Part shown: piece after piece, positions 1 to 8,729 of the stretch | How positions within the stretch are numbered: the stretch's first letter is position 1 | Layout: every line of letters starts with the position of its first letter | Made by a program: the position numbers and the translations under genes | Assembly: GCA_040510195.1 (NCBI GenBank) | Contig: JBEVJK010000140.1 | Location: 1-42,697 of the forward strand | Origin: JBEVJK01 sp040510195 | GTDB taxonomy: Bacteria > Pseudomonadota > Alphaproteobacteria > Rhizobiales > Rhizobiaceae | Direction of reading: 5' to 3' | DNA: 42,697 nt | The notes under the pieces: generated by a model | What the model was told of the DNA's origin: nothing | The model's input: only the letters and a program-made list of their open reading frames with translations | Databases searched by the model: none

Positions 1-711
1 AAGGTCGGCGAGCGCAAGATGAAGGCGTTCTTCGAGCTACACATCGAGCAGGGGCCCATCCTGGAGGACGAGGGCATCGACATCGGCGTCGTCACCCATG
101 GCCAGGGCCTCAAATGGCTGCAGGTGACGCTGACCGGCAAGGAGGCGCATACCGGCTCCACGCCGATGCCCAAGCGGCGCAACGCCGGGCTCGGCATGGC
201 CCGCGTGATCGAGCTGGTGCACGAGGTGGCCATGGACTACCAGCCGGACGCGGTGGGCGCGGTCGGCCACATGGAGGCCTATCCCAACTCGCGCAACATC
301 ATCGCCGGGCGAACCCTCTTCACGATCGACATCCGTTCGCCGGACAAGAAGACGCTGGATGCCATGGACCGGCGTATCCGCGACGGCATCGCGCTGGTCT
401 GCGAGGCGCTCGACATCGGCTTCGAGATCGAGCAGGTCGGCCATTTCGACCCCGTCACCTTCGACGAAGGCTGCGTCAAGGCGATCCGCGACGCCGCCGA
501 GAGGCTCGGCTATTCGCACCGCAGCATCGTATCGGGCGCCGGGCACGACGCCTGCTGGATCAACAGGGTGGCGCCGACCGCCATGGTCATGTGCCCCTGC
601 GTCGATGGGCTCAGCCACAACGAGGCCGAGGAAATCTCCAAGGAGTGGGCAGCGGCCGGCTGCGACGTGCTGTTCCACGCAGTGGTGGAAACGGCGGAGA
701 TCGTTGAATAA
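1..711 (+). CDS. N-carbamoyl-amino-acid hydrolase (ureidopropionase/allantoate amidohydrolase family), 5' end missing
   Basis: This is the C-terminal 236 residues of an M20-family, metal-dependent amidohydrolase; the reading frame is open from base 1 and the N-terminal third lies outside the window. Visible family motifs are HIEQGP near the start, the substrate loop GAGHDA and the metal-binding SHNEAE near the end, with the lid/dimerisation domain between them. The family hydrolyses N-carbamoyl amino acids, including N-carbamoyl-beta-alanine, releasing CO2 and ammonia. The dihydropyrimidinase downstream on the same strand would make exactly that substrate, so beta-ureidopropionase is the best functional guess. 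Allantoate amidohydrolase or hydantoin-pathway L-carbamoylase remain possible, because sequence alone separates these poorly. The gene ends with TAA and the next gene starts 47 bases later. Confidence 0.88.
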   Translation, partial: KVGERKMKAFFELHIEQGPILEDEGIDIGVVTHGQGLKWLQVTLTGKEAHTGSTPMPKRRNAGLGMARVIELVHEVAMDYQPDAVGAVGHMEAYPNSRNIIAGRTLFTIDIRSPDKKTLDAMDRRIRDGIALVCEALDIGFEIEQVGHFDPVTFDEGCVKAIRDAAERLGYSHRSIVSGAGHDACWINRVAPTAMVMCPCVDGLSHNEAEEISKEWAAAGCDVLFHAVVETAEIVE

Positions 712-719
712 GCGGACGG

Positions 720-731
720 AAAGCCGGATAA
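720..731 (+). repeat. 12-bp direct repeat, left copy, flanking the DUF3018-MazF cassette
   Basis: AAAGCCGGATAA occurs here, nine bases after the stop codon of the amidohydrolase, and again at 1328-1339. The two copies bracket the TA pair almost exactly. This is seen directly; that it is an insertion or recombination footprint is inference. Confidence 0.7.
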
Positions 732-758
732 TGGGGGGACTGGCGAAAGGAAGTCGCG

Positions 759-977
759 ATGGGCCGGCCGAAGGAACTGACGGAAGCGGAACGTGCGGAT
801 CTCATCGCGCGGGGGTACAAGCCTGTCGAGGTATGGGTACTGGATTGGGACAATCCCAAGGTCCGCGAGGAGATCGAGCGGGAATGCGCGGTCATTCGCG
901 AATCCGACCGGCGAACCGGTGAACTCGACCGTCTCTCCGAAACAGTATCAGATCTTTGGGATGACTTTCCGGAATGA
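759..977 (+). CDS. DUF3018 / MazE-like antitoxin
   Basis: A 72-residue protein that opens MGRPKELTEAERADLIARGY and continues with PVEVWVLDWDNP. This is the conserved pattern of the DUF3018 'antitoxin MazE-like' family, whose members normally precede a MazF/PemK toxin. A good Shine-Dalgarno (AAGGAAG) lies seven bases before the ATG. The stop codon overlaps the toxin start as ATGA, the usual coupled arrangement of antitoxin then toxin. Its role would be to bind and neutralise the partner and to autoregulate. Third-codon positions are less GC-biased than in the flanking catabolic genes, which fits horizontal acquisition. It lies in the middle of a pyrimidine catabolic operon and is co-directional with it. 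Confidence 0.85.
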   Translation: MGRPKELTEAERADLIARGYKPVEVWVLDWDNPKVREEIERECAVIRESDRRTGELDRLSETVSDLWDDFPE

Positions 978-1339
978 GGCGCGGTGATGTCGTGCTTGTT
1001 TCGGGGAAGGGCGACTATGGCAAATCGAGGCCGGCGGTCGTCGTGCAGGCCGACTACCTCGCCGAGCGTCTCGAGAGCATCACGGTCTGCCCCTTGACGA
1101 GCGACATTTTGAAGAACGTTTCGATACGGGTCGGCGTTGAACCCTCTGTCGAAAATGGGCTGAAATTGCCCTCGGAGATGATGGTCGACAAGATGCAAAC
1201 TTACCCGCGGCCGAAAGTCTTCGGACCGATCGGGCGAATTGCACAGCCCGACATGCGAAGACTCGACCGGGCATTGGCCTTTTTCCTGCAGCTTGAACAG
1301 GTCGTCGCGCCAGAACCGGTACAGACAAAAGCCGGATAA
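974..1339 (+). CDS. MazF/PemK-type endoribonuclease toxin
   Basis: A 121-residue protein beginning MRRGDVVLVSGKGDYGKSRP, the standard N-terminus of the MazF/PemK fold, followed by TVCPLTSDI and then SEMMVDKMQT and IGRI, all family landmarks. Members cleave mRNA at short sequence motifs and arrest growth unless bound by the antitoxin. The start overlaps the antitoxin stop by four bases. Relatives as I recall them end soon after the helix ALAFFLQL; here about a dozen further residues follow, ending KAG-stop inside the 12-bp direct repeat. This suggests, as inference, that the native stop was lost at the cassette junction and replaced by one in the repeat. The dihydropyrimidinase starts 17 bases downstream. 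Confidence 0.87.
   Translation: MRRGDVVLVSGKGDYGKSRPAVVVQADYLAERLESITVCPLTSDILKNVSIRVGVEPSVENGLKLPSEMMVDKMQTYPRPKVFGPIGRIAQPDMRRLDRALAFFLQLEQVVAPEPVQTKAG
1328..1339 (+). repeat. 12-bp direct repeat, right copy, containing the mazF stop
   Basis: Second copy of AAAGCCGGATAA (first at 720-731). In the mazF frame it reads K-A-G-stop, so the repeat supplies the toxin's TAA. Removing one copy and the DNA between would leave the amidohydrolase and dihydropyrimidinase genes about 34 bases apart. Confidence 0.7.
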
Positions 1340-1356
1340 CCTCGGGGGTAGCCTCC

Positions 1357-2808
1357 ATGTCCAAAGTCATCAAGAACGGCACCATCGTCACCGCCGACCG
1401 CACCTGGAAGGGCGACGTGCTCTTCAAGCACGGCAAGATCATCGGCATCGGGCCGGACCTGCATGGCGACCACGAGTTCGACGCCACGGGCTGCTTTGTC
1501 ATGCCTGGCGGCATCGACCCGCACACGCATCTGGAAATGCCCTTCATGGGCACCTATTCGGCCGACGATTTCGAGAGCGGCACGCGGGCGGGTCTCTCCG
1601 GCGGCACCACGATGGTGGTCGATTTCTGCCTGCCTTCGCCGCAGCAGTCGCTGCTCGAAGCGCTGCAGATGTGGGACAACAAGACCTCGAAGGCGTGCGC
1701 CGACTATTCCTTCCACATGGCGATCACCTGGTGGGACAAAAGCGTGTTCGACGAGATGGCGACGGTGGTCGACCGCGGCATCACCTCGTTCAAGCACTTC
1801 ATGGCCTACAAGGGCGCGCTGATGGTCGACGACGACGAGATGTACGCGTCGTTCAAGCGCTGCGCCGAGCTCGGTGCGCTGCCACTGGTGCATGCCGAGA
1901 ACGGCGACGTGGTGGCCCAGCTGCAGCAGAAGCTGCTGGCGGCGGGCAATGACGGGCCCGAGGCGCACGCCTATTCGCGTCCGCCGGAGGTCGAAGGCGA
2001 GGCGACCAACCGCGCCATCATGATCGCCGACATGGTCGGCGCACCGCTCTACGTCGTGCACGTTTCCTGCGAGCAGGCGCACGAGGCGATCCGGCGGGCG
2101 CGTCAGAAGGGCATGCGGGTGTACGGCGAGCCGCTGGTCCAGCATCTGACCCTCGACGAGAGCGAATACTTCCACCACGACTGGGACCATGCGGCGCGGC
2201 GCGTGATGAGCCCGCCCTTCCGCAACAAGCTGCACCAGGATTCGCTCTGGCATGGGCTGCAGGCGGGTTCGCTGCAGGTGGTGGCGACCGACCATTGCGC
2301 CTTCACCACCAAGCAGAAGCGGACGGGGGTGGGCGACTTCACCAAGATCCCCAACGGCACCGGAGGGCTGGAAGACCGAATGCCGGTGCTGTGGACCAGG
2401 GGCGTCAACACCGGCCGGCTGACGATGAACGAATTCGTCGCGGTCACCTCGACCAACATCGCCAAGATTCTCAACATGTACCCGAAAAAGGGCGCCATCG
2501 TCGAAGGTGCCGACGCCGACCTCGTCGTGTGGGACCCCAAGCGCAAGAAGACCATCAGCGCCGAGGGCCAACAGTCGGTGATCGACTACAACGTCTTCGA
2601 GGGGGTGGAGGTGACGGGCATGCCGCGCTTCGTGTTCACCCGCGGCGAGCTGGCGATCCAGGAAGGCGACGTCAAGGCGAAACCGGGACATGGCGAGTTC
2701 GTCGCGCGCGAGCCGCATCACGCCGTGAACCGGGCGCTTTCGAAGTGGAAGGAGATCACGGCGCCGCGTAAGGTGGAGCGCAGCGGCATCCCGGCAACGG
2801 GGGTTTGA
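1357..2808 (+). CDS. hydA: dihydropyrimidinase / D-hydantoinase
   Basis: A 483-residue cyclic amidohydrolase that opens 5,6-dihydrouracil or dihydrothymine (and 5-substituted hydantoins) to the N-carbamoyl amino acid. All metal-site landmarks are present in order: HTHLEMPF (His-x-His), AYKGALM carrying the lysine that is carbamylated in this family, HAENGD, HVSCEQAHEAI and ATDHCAF with the catalytic Asp. Length is normal for the family. The stop codon overlaps the start of the ABC ATPase gene (TGATG), so it heads a tightly coupled catabolism-plus-uptake unit. The product is the substrate expected for the hydrolase upstream, from which it is now separated by the TA cassette. Confidence 0.95.
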   Translation: MSKVIKNGTIVTADRTWKGDVLFKHGKIIGIGPDLHGDHEFDATGCFVMPGGIDPHTHLEMPFMGTYSADDFESGTRAGLSGGTTMVVDFCLPSPQQSLLEALQMWDNKTSKACADYSFHMAITWWDKSVFDEMATVVDRGITSFKHFMAYKGALMVDDDEMYASFKRCAELGALPLVHAENGDVVAQLQQKLLAAGNDGPEAHAYSRPPEVEGEATNRAIMIADMVGAPLYVVHVSCEQAHEAIRRARQKGMRVYGEPLVQHLTLDESEYFHHDWDHAARRVMSPPFRNKLHQDSLWHGLQAGSLQVVATDHCAFTTKQKRTGVGDFTKIPNGTGGLEDRMPVLWTRGVNTGRLTMNEFVAVTSTNIAKILNMYPKKGAIVEGADADLVVWDPKRKKTISAEGQQSVIDYNVFEGVEVTGMPRFVFTRGELAIQEGDVKAKPGHGEFVAREPHHAVNRALSKWKEITAPRKVERSGIPATGV

Positions 2809-3632
2809 TGACCGTCCATCCCGATTTCAAGGATCGAGGCAGCTTGCAAAGCGGACAGGGAAGCGTCGTCGAGGCCAACGGGCTGGGGTTGACCTTCGAA
2901 ACCAATGACGGCCCCGTGCAGGCGCTCGCCGATGTCGATCTCACCATTTCCAAGGGGGAGTTCGTCTCCTTCATCGGCCCGTCCGGCTGCGGCAAGACGA
3001 CGTTCCTGCGGCTCATCGCCGATCTGGAGAAGCCGACCGCGGGCACCATCACCATCAACGGGATGACCGCGGAGGAGGCGAGGCAGAAGCGGGCTTATGG
3101 CTACGTCTTCCAGGCCGCGGCGCTCTATCCCTGGCGGACCATCGAGCGGAACGTGGGTCTGCCGCTGGAGATCATGGGCGTGCCGCGAGCCGAGCGGAAG
3201 GAGCGCATCCACCGCACGCTGTCGCTGGTCAACCTGTCGGGCTTCGAGAAGAAGTTCCCGTGGCAGCTGTCGGGGGGCATGCAGCAGCGCGCCTCGATCG
3301 CCCGGGCTCTCGCCTTCGACGCCGACCTTTTGCTGATGGACGAGCCCTTCGGGGCGCTCGACGAGATCGTGCGCGATCATTTGAACGGTCAGCTCCTGGA
3401 GCTCTGGGCACGGACCGAGAAGACGATCTGCTTCGTCACCCACTCGATCCCCGAGGCCGTCTACCTGTCGACGCGCATCGTGGTGATGTCGCCGCGGCCG
3501 GGCCGCGTCACCGACGTCATCCAGTCGACGCTGCCTGCGGAGCGTCCCCTCGACATCCGCGAGACGCCGGAGTTCCTGGCGATCGCCGCGCGCGTTCGCG
3601 ACGGGCTCAAGGCCGGCCACAGCTATGAGTAG
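2808..3632 (+). CDS. ABC transporter ATP-binding protein (NitT/TauT type)
   Basis: A 274-residue nucleotide-binding subunit. Visible motifs are Walker A GPSGCGKTT, Q-loop FQAAALYPWRT, signature LSGGMQQRASIARAL, Walker B LLLMDEPFGALDE and the switch histidine in VTHSIPEA. The sequence resembles SsuB/TauB/ThiZ-type ATPases that serve aromatic, nitrile, sulfonate or pyrimidine-moiety importers. I take the ATG at 2808, which overlaps the dihydropyrimidinase TGA; a TTG one codon earlier is also open. It works with the two permeases and the binding protein that follow. From the operon, the substrate is probably a pyrimidine, dihydropyrimidine or hydantoin; that is inference. Confidence 0.92.
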   Translation: MTVHPDFKDRGSLQSGQGSVVEANGLGLTFETNDGPVQALADVDLTISKGEFVSFIGPSGCGKTTFLRLIADLEKPTAGTITINGMTAEEARQKRAYGYVFQAAALYPWRTIERNVGLPLEIMGVPRAERKERIHRTLSLVNLSGFEKKFPWQLSGGMQQRASIARALAFDADLLLMDEPFGALDEIVRDHLNGQLLELWARTEKTICFVTHSIPEAVYLSTRIVVMSPRPGRVTDVIQSTLPAERPLDIRETPEFLAIAARVRDGLKAGHSYE

Positions 3633-3720
3633 GGCGCTGGTGCAGCCAAGAGGGTCGGCAACGACAGAGCGGGCTCGGCGTCTGCTCGAAACCATTCTCG
3701 CTGCGATCGAGGGGGCATGA
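3625..3720 (+). CDS. possible 31-residue coupling ORF between ATPase and permease genes
   Basis: An ATG inside the last codons of the ATPase gene (ATGAGTAG) opens a 31-codon frame ending in TGA at 3718-3720, which overlaps the next ATG (ATGA). The peptide starts MSRALVQPRGSA and ends LLETILAAIEGA; I recognise no family. The only evidence is the stop/start overlap at both ends of an 84-base gap. There is no convincing Shine-Dalgarno before its own ATG, while the permease has GAGGGGG. It may be a coupling device, a remnant, or chance. Confidence 0.2.
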   Translation: MSRALVQPRGSATTERARRLLETILAAIEGA

Positions 3721-4649
3721 GCGCCAGCGTCGCAGAGCTGCATCGGCCCGCTGCCCGCCCGTCGGCGCCGGCGCAGGGGAAGGCCGGCCACACAGGTCCG
3801 ATCCTCATCGTGCTGGCGATCATCGTGGCCCTCTGGTACGCCTTCGCCGTCTACCTCAACGCGCCCTTCCAGAAGAGCCTGTACGAAAGGGACGGCCAGG
3901 CCTGGACCTATGCGGATCTCGTGCGCGACACGCTCTACCAGGAACGGCCGGTGCTGCCGGCGCCACACCAGGTGGCGGCTGAGATCTGGAAGACGACGGT
4001 CGAGGTCAAGCCCAGCTCCAAGCGGAGCCTCGTCTATCACGGCTGGGTGACGCTTTCCTCGACGCTCCTCGGCTTCGCCATGGGGACAGCGCTCGGCATC
4101 CTGCTCGCGGTGTTCATCGTGCACAACCGCGCCGCCGATCGGTCGGTCATGCCGTGGGTCGTGGCCAGCCAGACGATCCCCATCCTGGCGATCGCGCCGA
4201 TGATCATCGTGGTGCTCAACGCGGTCGGCCTTTCCGGGCTCTTGCCCAAGGCGCTGATCTCGACCTATCTGTCCTTCTTCCCCGTGGTGGTCGGCATGGT
4301 GAAGGGCTTCCGCAGCCCCGAGCCGCTCCAGCTCGACCTGATGCGCACCTACTATGCCAGCCCGAGCCAGGTGTTCTGGAAGCTTCGCTGGCCGAGCGCC
4401 GTGCCCTTCCTGTTCACCTCGATGAAGGTGGCGGTCGCCATCAGCCTGGTGGGCGCCATCGTCGGCGAGATGCCGACAGGCGCCGTGGCGGGTCTCGGGG
4501 CCAGGCTGCTCGCCGGCTCCTATTACGGGCAGACCGTGCAAATCTGGGCGGCGCTGTTCGCCGCCGCGGCGATCGCGGCCGTGCTGGTCATGCTGATCGA
4601 GTTCGCGCAGCGTATCGTGCTCCGGCACATGGGCATGACGCCGCCATGA
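3717..4649 (+). CDS. ABC transporter permease (first of two)
   Basis: A 310-residue inner-membrane subunit of the BinPDT (SsuC/TauC) class. A first transmembrane segment (ILIVLAIIVALWYAFAVYL, around residues 31-49) is followed by a charged soluble insert of about 70 residues before the conserved membrane core. The EAA-type cytoplasmic loop that contacts the ATPase is visible as EPLQLDLMRTYYASPSQVFW. A Shine-Dalgarno GAGGGGG precedes the ATG. The stop overlaps the next permease's ATG (ATGA), so the two are translationally coupled and probably form a heterodimeric channel. No substrate-specific residue can be read from the sequence. Confidence 0.9.
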   Translation: MSASVAELHRPAARPSAPAQGKAGHTGPILIVLAIIVALWYAFAVYLNAPFQKSLYERDGQAWTYADLVRDTLYQERPVLPAPHQVAAEIWKTTVEVKPSSKRSLVYHGWVTLSSTLLGFAMGTALGILLAVFIVHNRAADRSVMPWVVASQTIPILAIAPMIIVVLNAVGLSGLLPKALISTYLSFFPVVVGMVKGFRSPEPLQLDLMRTYYASPSQVFWKLRWPSAVPFLFTSMKVAVAISLVGAIVGEMPTGAVAGLGARLLAGSYYGQTVQIWAALFAAAAIAAVLVMLIEFAQRIVLRHMGMTPP

Positions 4650-5509
4650 AACCGGGCATCCTGATCGCCGCGCTCGTCTTCTGGCTCGCCGCCTGGGCGT
4701 TCAACCAATGGCTCGTTCGGCTCGAGCCGCGGAGCGGGCTCGGGCGCCGGGCGATCGGCATCGCCGTCCCGGTGGTCTTCGGCGTCACGCTCCTGGTGCT
4801 GTGGGAAGGCCTCGTCCGCGGCCTCTCCATTCCTTTCGTGCTCCTGCCGCCGCCGCTCGCCATCTGGGACCGCATCGTCTCCTCGCTGCCGACGCTGGCA
4901 GCCGACTTCCGGCAGACCTTCCTGAAGGCGGTGCTGATCGGCTATGCGCTCGGCTGCGGCTCGGGCTTCCTGGCGGCCATCGCCATCGACCGCTCGCCCT
5001 TCCTGCAGCGAGGTCTCCTGCCGCTCGGCAATTTCGTGTCGGCGCTGCCGATCATCGGCGTGGCGCCCATCATGGTGATGTGGTTCGGCTTCGACTGGCC
5101 CTCCAAGGCCGCCGTGGTGGTCATCATGACCTTCTTCCCCATGCTGGTGAACACGGTACAAGGGCTGGCGGCGGCGACGCCGATGGAGCGCGACCTCATG
5201 CGCACCTACGCCGCCGGCTACTGGCAGACGCTGTTCAAGCTCAGGTTGCCGGCCGCCGCGCCGTTCATCTTCAACGCGCTGAAGATCAACTCGACGCTGG
5301 CGCTGATCGGCGCCATCGTGGCGGAGTTCTTCGGCACGCCGATCGTCGGCATGGGTTTTCGCATCTCCACGGAGGTCGGGCGGATGAACGTCGACATGGT
5401 CTGGGCCGAAATCGCAGTTGCGGCGCTCGCCGGTTCCGTCTTTTATGGGGTGGTCACGCTGATCGAAAGGATCGCCACGTTTTGGCATCCGTCTGTCCGA
5501 GGTGGGTAG
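4646..5509 (+). CDS. ABC transporter permease (second of two)
   Basis: A 287-residue permease homologous to the preceding one. It has an N-terminal hydrophobic helix (ILIAALVFWLAAWAF), then the core helices and an EAA-type loop beginning MERDLMRTYAAGYWQTLF. The ATG at 4646 overlaps the stop of the first permease; the same frame stays open far upstream, but that part is out-of-frame shadow of the first permease. Two distinct permeases plus a THI5-like binding protein is the arrangement of importers for pyrimidine-like moieties (ThiXYZ/RibXY class). Here it would feed the dihydropyrimidinase pathway. Confidence 0.9.
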   Translation: MKPGILIAALVFWLAAWAFNQWLVRLEPRSGLGRRAIGIAVPVVFGVTLLVLWEGLVRGLSIPFVLLPPPLAIWDRIVSSLPTLAADFRQTFLKAVLIGYALGCGSGFLAAIAIDRSPFLQRGLLPLGNFVSALPIIGVAPIMVMWFGFDWPSKAAVVVIMTFFPMLVNTVQGLAAATPMERDLMRTYAAGYWQTLFKLRLPAAAPFIFNALKINSTLALIGAIVAEFFGTPIVGMGFRISTEVGRMNVDMVWAEIAVAALAGSVFYGVVTLIERIATFWHPSVRGG

Positions 5510-5546
5510 ACGAGGTGAATGGGCAAACCTCACAGGGGATTCAAAT

Positions 5547-6536
5547 ATGAAAAGAACGATCATGACGATGCTGGCGGGCGCGCTGTCGCTCGCGGCCTCC
5601 CAGGCACTCGCCGCCGACAAGGTCACCCTGCAGCTCAAATGGGTCACCCAGGCGCAGTTCGCCGGCTACTACGTGGCCAAGGACAAGGGCTACTACGAGG
5701 AAGAGGGGCTCGACGTCGAGATCAAGCCGGGCGGCCCCGACATCGCCCCGCCACAGGTGCTGGCCGGCGGCGGCACCGACGTCATCATCGACTGGATGCC
5801 CTCGGCGCTGGCGACCCGCGAGAAGGGCGTGCCGCTCGTCAACATCGCGCAGCCGTTCAAGTCGTCCGGCATGATGCTCACCTGCCGCAAGGAGACCGGC
5901 ATCACCAAGCCCGGGGACTTCAAGGGCAAGACGCTTGGCGTCTGGTTCTTCGGCAACGAGTATCCGTTCCTGTCCTGGATGAGCCAGCTCGGCATCAAGA
6001 CCGACGGCGGCGCTGAAGGCGTCACCGTGCTCAAGCAGGGCTTCAACGTCGACCCGCTCATCCAGAAGCAGGCCGACTGCATTTCGACCATGACCTACAA
6101 CGAGTATTGGCAGGTGATCGACGCCGGCATCAAGCCGGAGGACCTGGTGACCTTCAAGTATGAGGACCAGGGCGTCGCCACGCTCGAGGACGGCATCTAC
6201 GTGCTGGAGGACAAGCTGAAGGACCCGGCCTTCGTCGACAAGATGGTGCGCTTCGTGCGGGCATCGATGAAGGGCTGGAAATATGCCGAGGAACATCCGG
6301 ACGAGGCGGCCGAGATCGTGCTGGAGAACGACACGACCGGCGCGCAGACCGAGACGCACCAGAAACGGATGATGGGCGAGATCGCCAAGCTGACGGCCGG
6401 TTCGAACGGCGCGCTCGACGATGCCGACTATCAGCGGACGGTGAAGACGCTGCTCGCCGGCGGCTCGGACCCGGTCATCTCCAAGGAGCCGACCGGAGCC
6501 TTTACGAAGGAAATCACCGACAAGGCGCTGCAATAG
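5547..6536 (+). CDS. ABC transporter substrate-binding protein, NMT1/THI5-like
   Basis: A 329-residue periplasmic binding protein. A Sec signal peptide covers about the first 23 residues (MKRTIMTMLAGALSLAASQALA, cleavage after ALA). The mature protein begins with LKWVTQAQFAGYYVAKDKGY, the hallmark of the NMT1/THI5 family that binds pyrimidine or other heteroaromatic ligands. I place the start at the ATG of MKRTIM because CAGGGG lies just before it and a signal peptide follows immediately; an upstream in-frame start would hide the signal. It completes the four-gene importer. Likely ligand: pyrimidine bases or dihydropyrimidines/hydantoins, inferred from the operon. Confidence 0.92.
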   Translation: MKRTIMTMLAGALSLAASQALAADKVTLQLKWVTQAQFAGYYVAKDKGYYEEEGLDVEIKPGGPDIAPPQVLAGGGTDVIIDWMPSALATREKGVPLVNIAQPFKSSGMMLTCRKETGITKPGDFKGKTLGVWFFGNEYPFLSWMSQLGIKTDGGAEGVTVLKQGFNVDPLIQKQADCISTMTYNEYWQVIDAGIKPEDLVTFKYEDQGVATLEDGIYVLEDKLKDPAFVDKMVRFVRASMKGWKYAEEHPDEAAEIVLENDTTGAQTETHQKRMMGEIAKLTAGSNGALDDADYQRTVKTLLAGGSDPVISKEPTGAFTKEITDKALQ

Positions 6537-6551
6537 GGCCTTTCGAGGGTC

Positions 6552-6572
6552 GGGCCGCTGCCGCGGCGGCCC
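6552..6572. terminator. GC-rich hairpin between convergent genes
   Basis: GGGCCGC and GCGGCCC form a perfect 7-bp stem with a 7-base loop in the 42-base gap between the binding-protein gene (+) and paaZ (-). There is no T-run on either side, so it would be a weak intrinsic or Rho-assisted bidirectional terminator. Confidence 0.4.
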
Positions 6573-6578
6573 ACCCCC

Positions 6579-8609
<2,031 letters not shown>

Positions 8610-8621
8610 GGAGCGACCTCT

Positions 8622-8729
8622 CTAGAGCGCGAAGGCTTTTCCTCGAATCGCCATCACGCTCCAACTCGTTGTTTGAACATGATCTTTTCCAAAAACCGGA
8701 TGCCCGCTTTTTTTGGGATCATGCTCTAG
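8622..8729. repeat. rhizobial palindromic intergenic repeat between paaK and paaZ
   Basis: A 108-bp element bounded by 7-bp inverted ends, CTAGAGC at 8622-8628 and GCTCTAG at 8723-8729. Internally it contains GATCATG-type and CAAACAA-type words (on the minus strand AGCATGATCCCAAAAAAGCG, then GATCATGTTCAAACAA). I recognise this as the kind of dispersed intergenic repeat common in Rhizobium/Mesorhizobium genomes (RIME-like); the family name is from memory. The right end supplies the TAG stop of paaK and the left end abuts the paaZ ribosome-binding site. No other copy was noticed in this window. Confidence 0.75.

Noticed and set aside
2718..4628. A 636-codon minus-strand frame opposite the ABC genes
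   Set aside because: Composition is His/Asp/Arg-rich shadow sequence; the plus-strand ABC ATPase and permease motifs are unambiguous.
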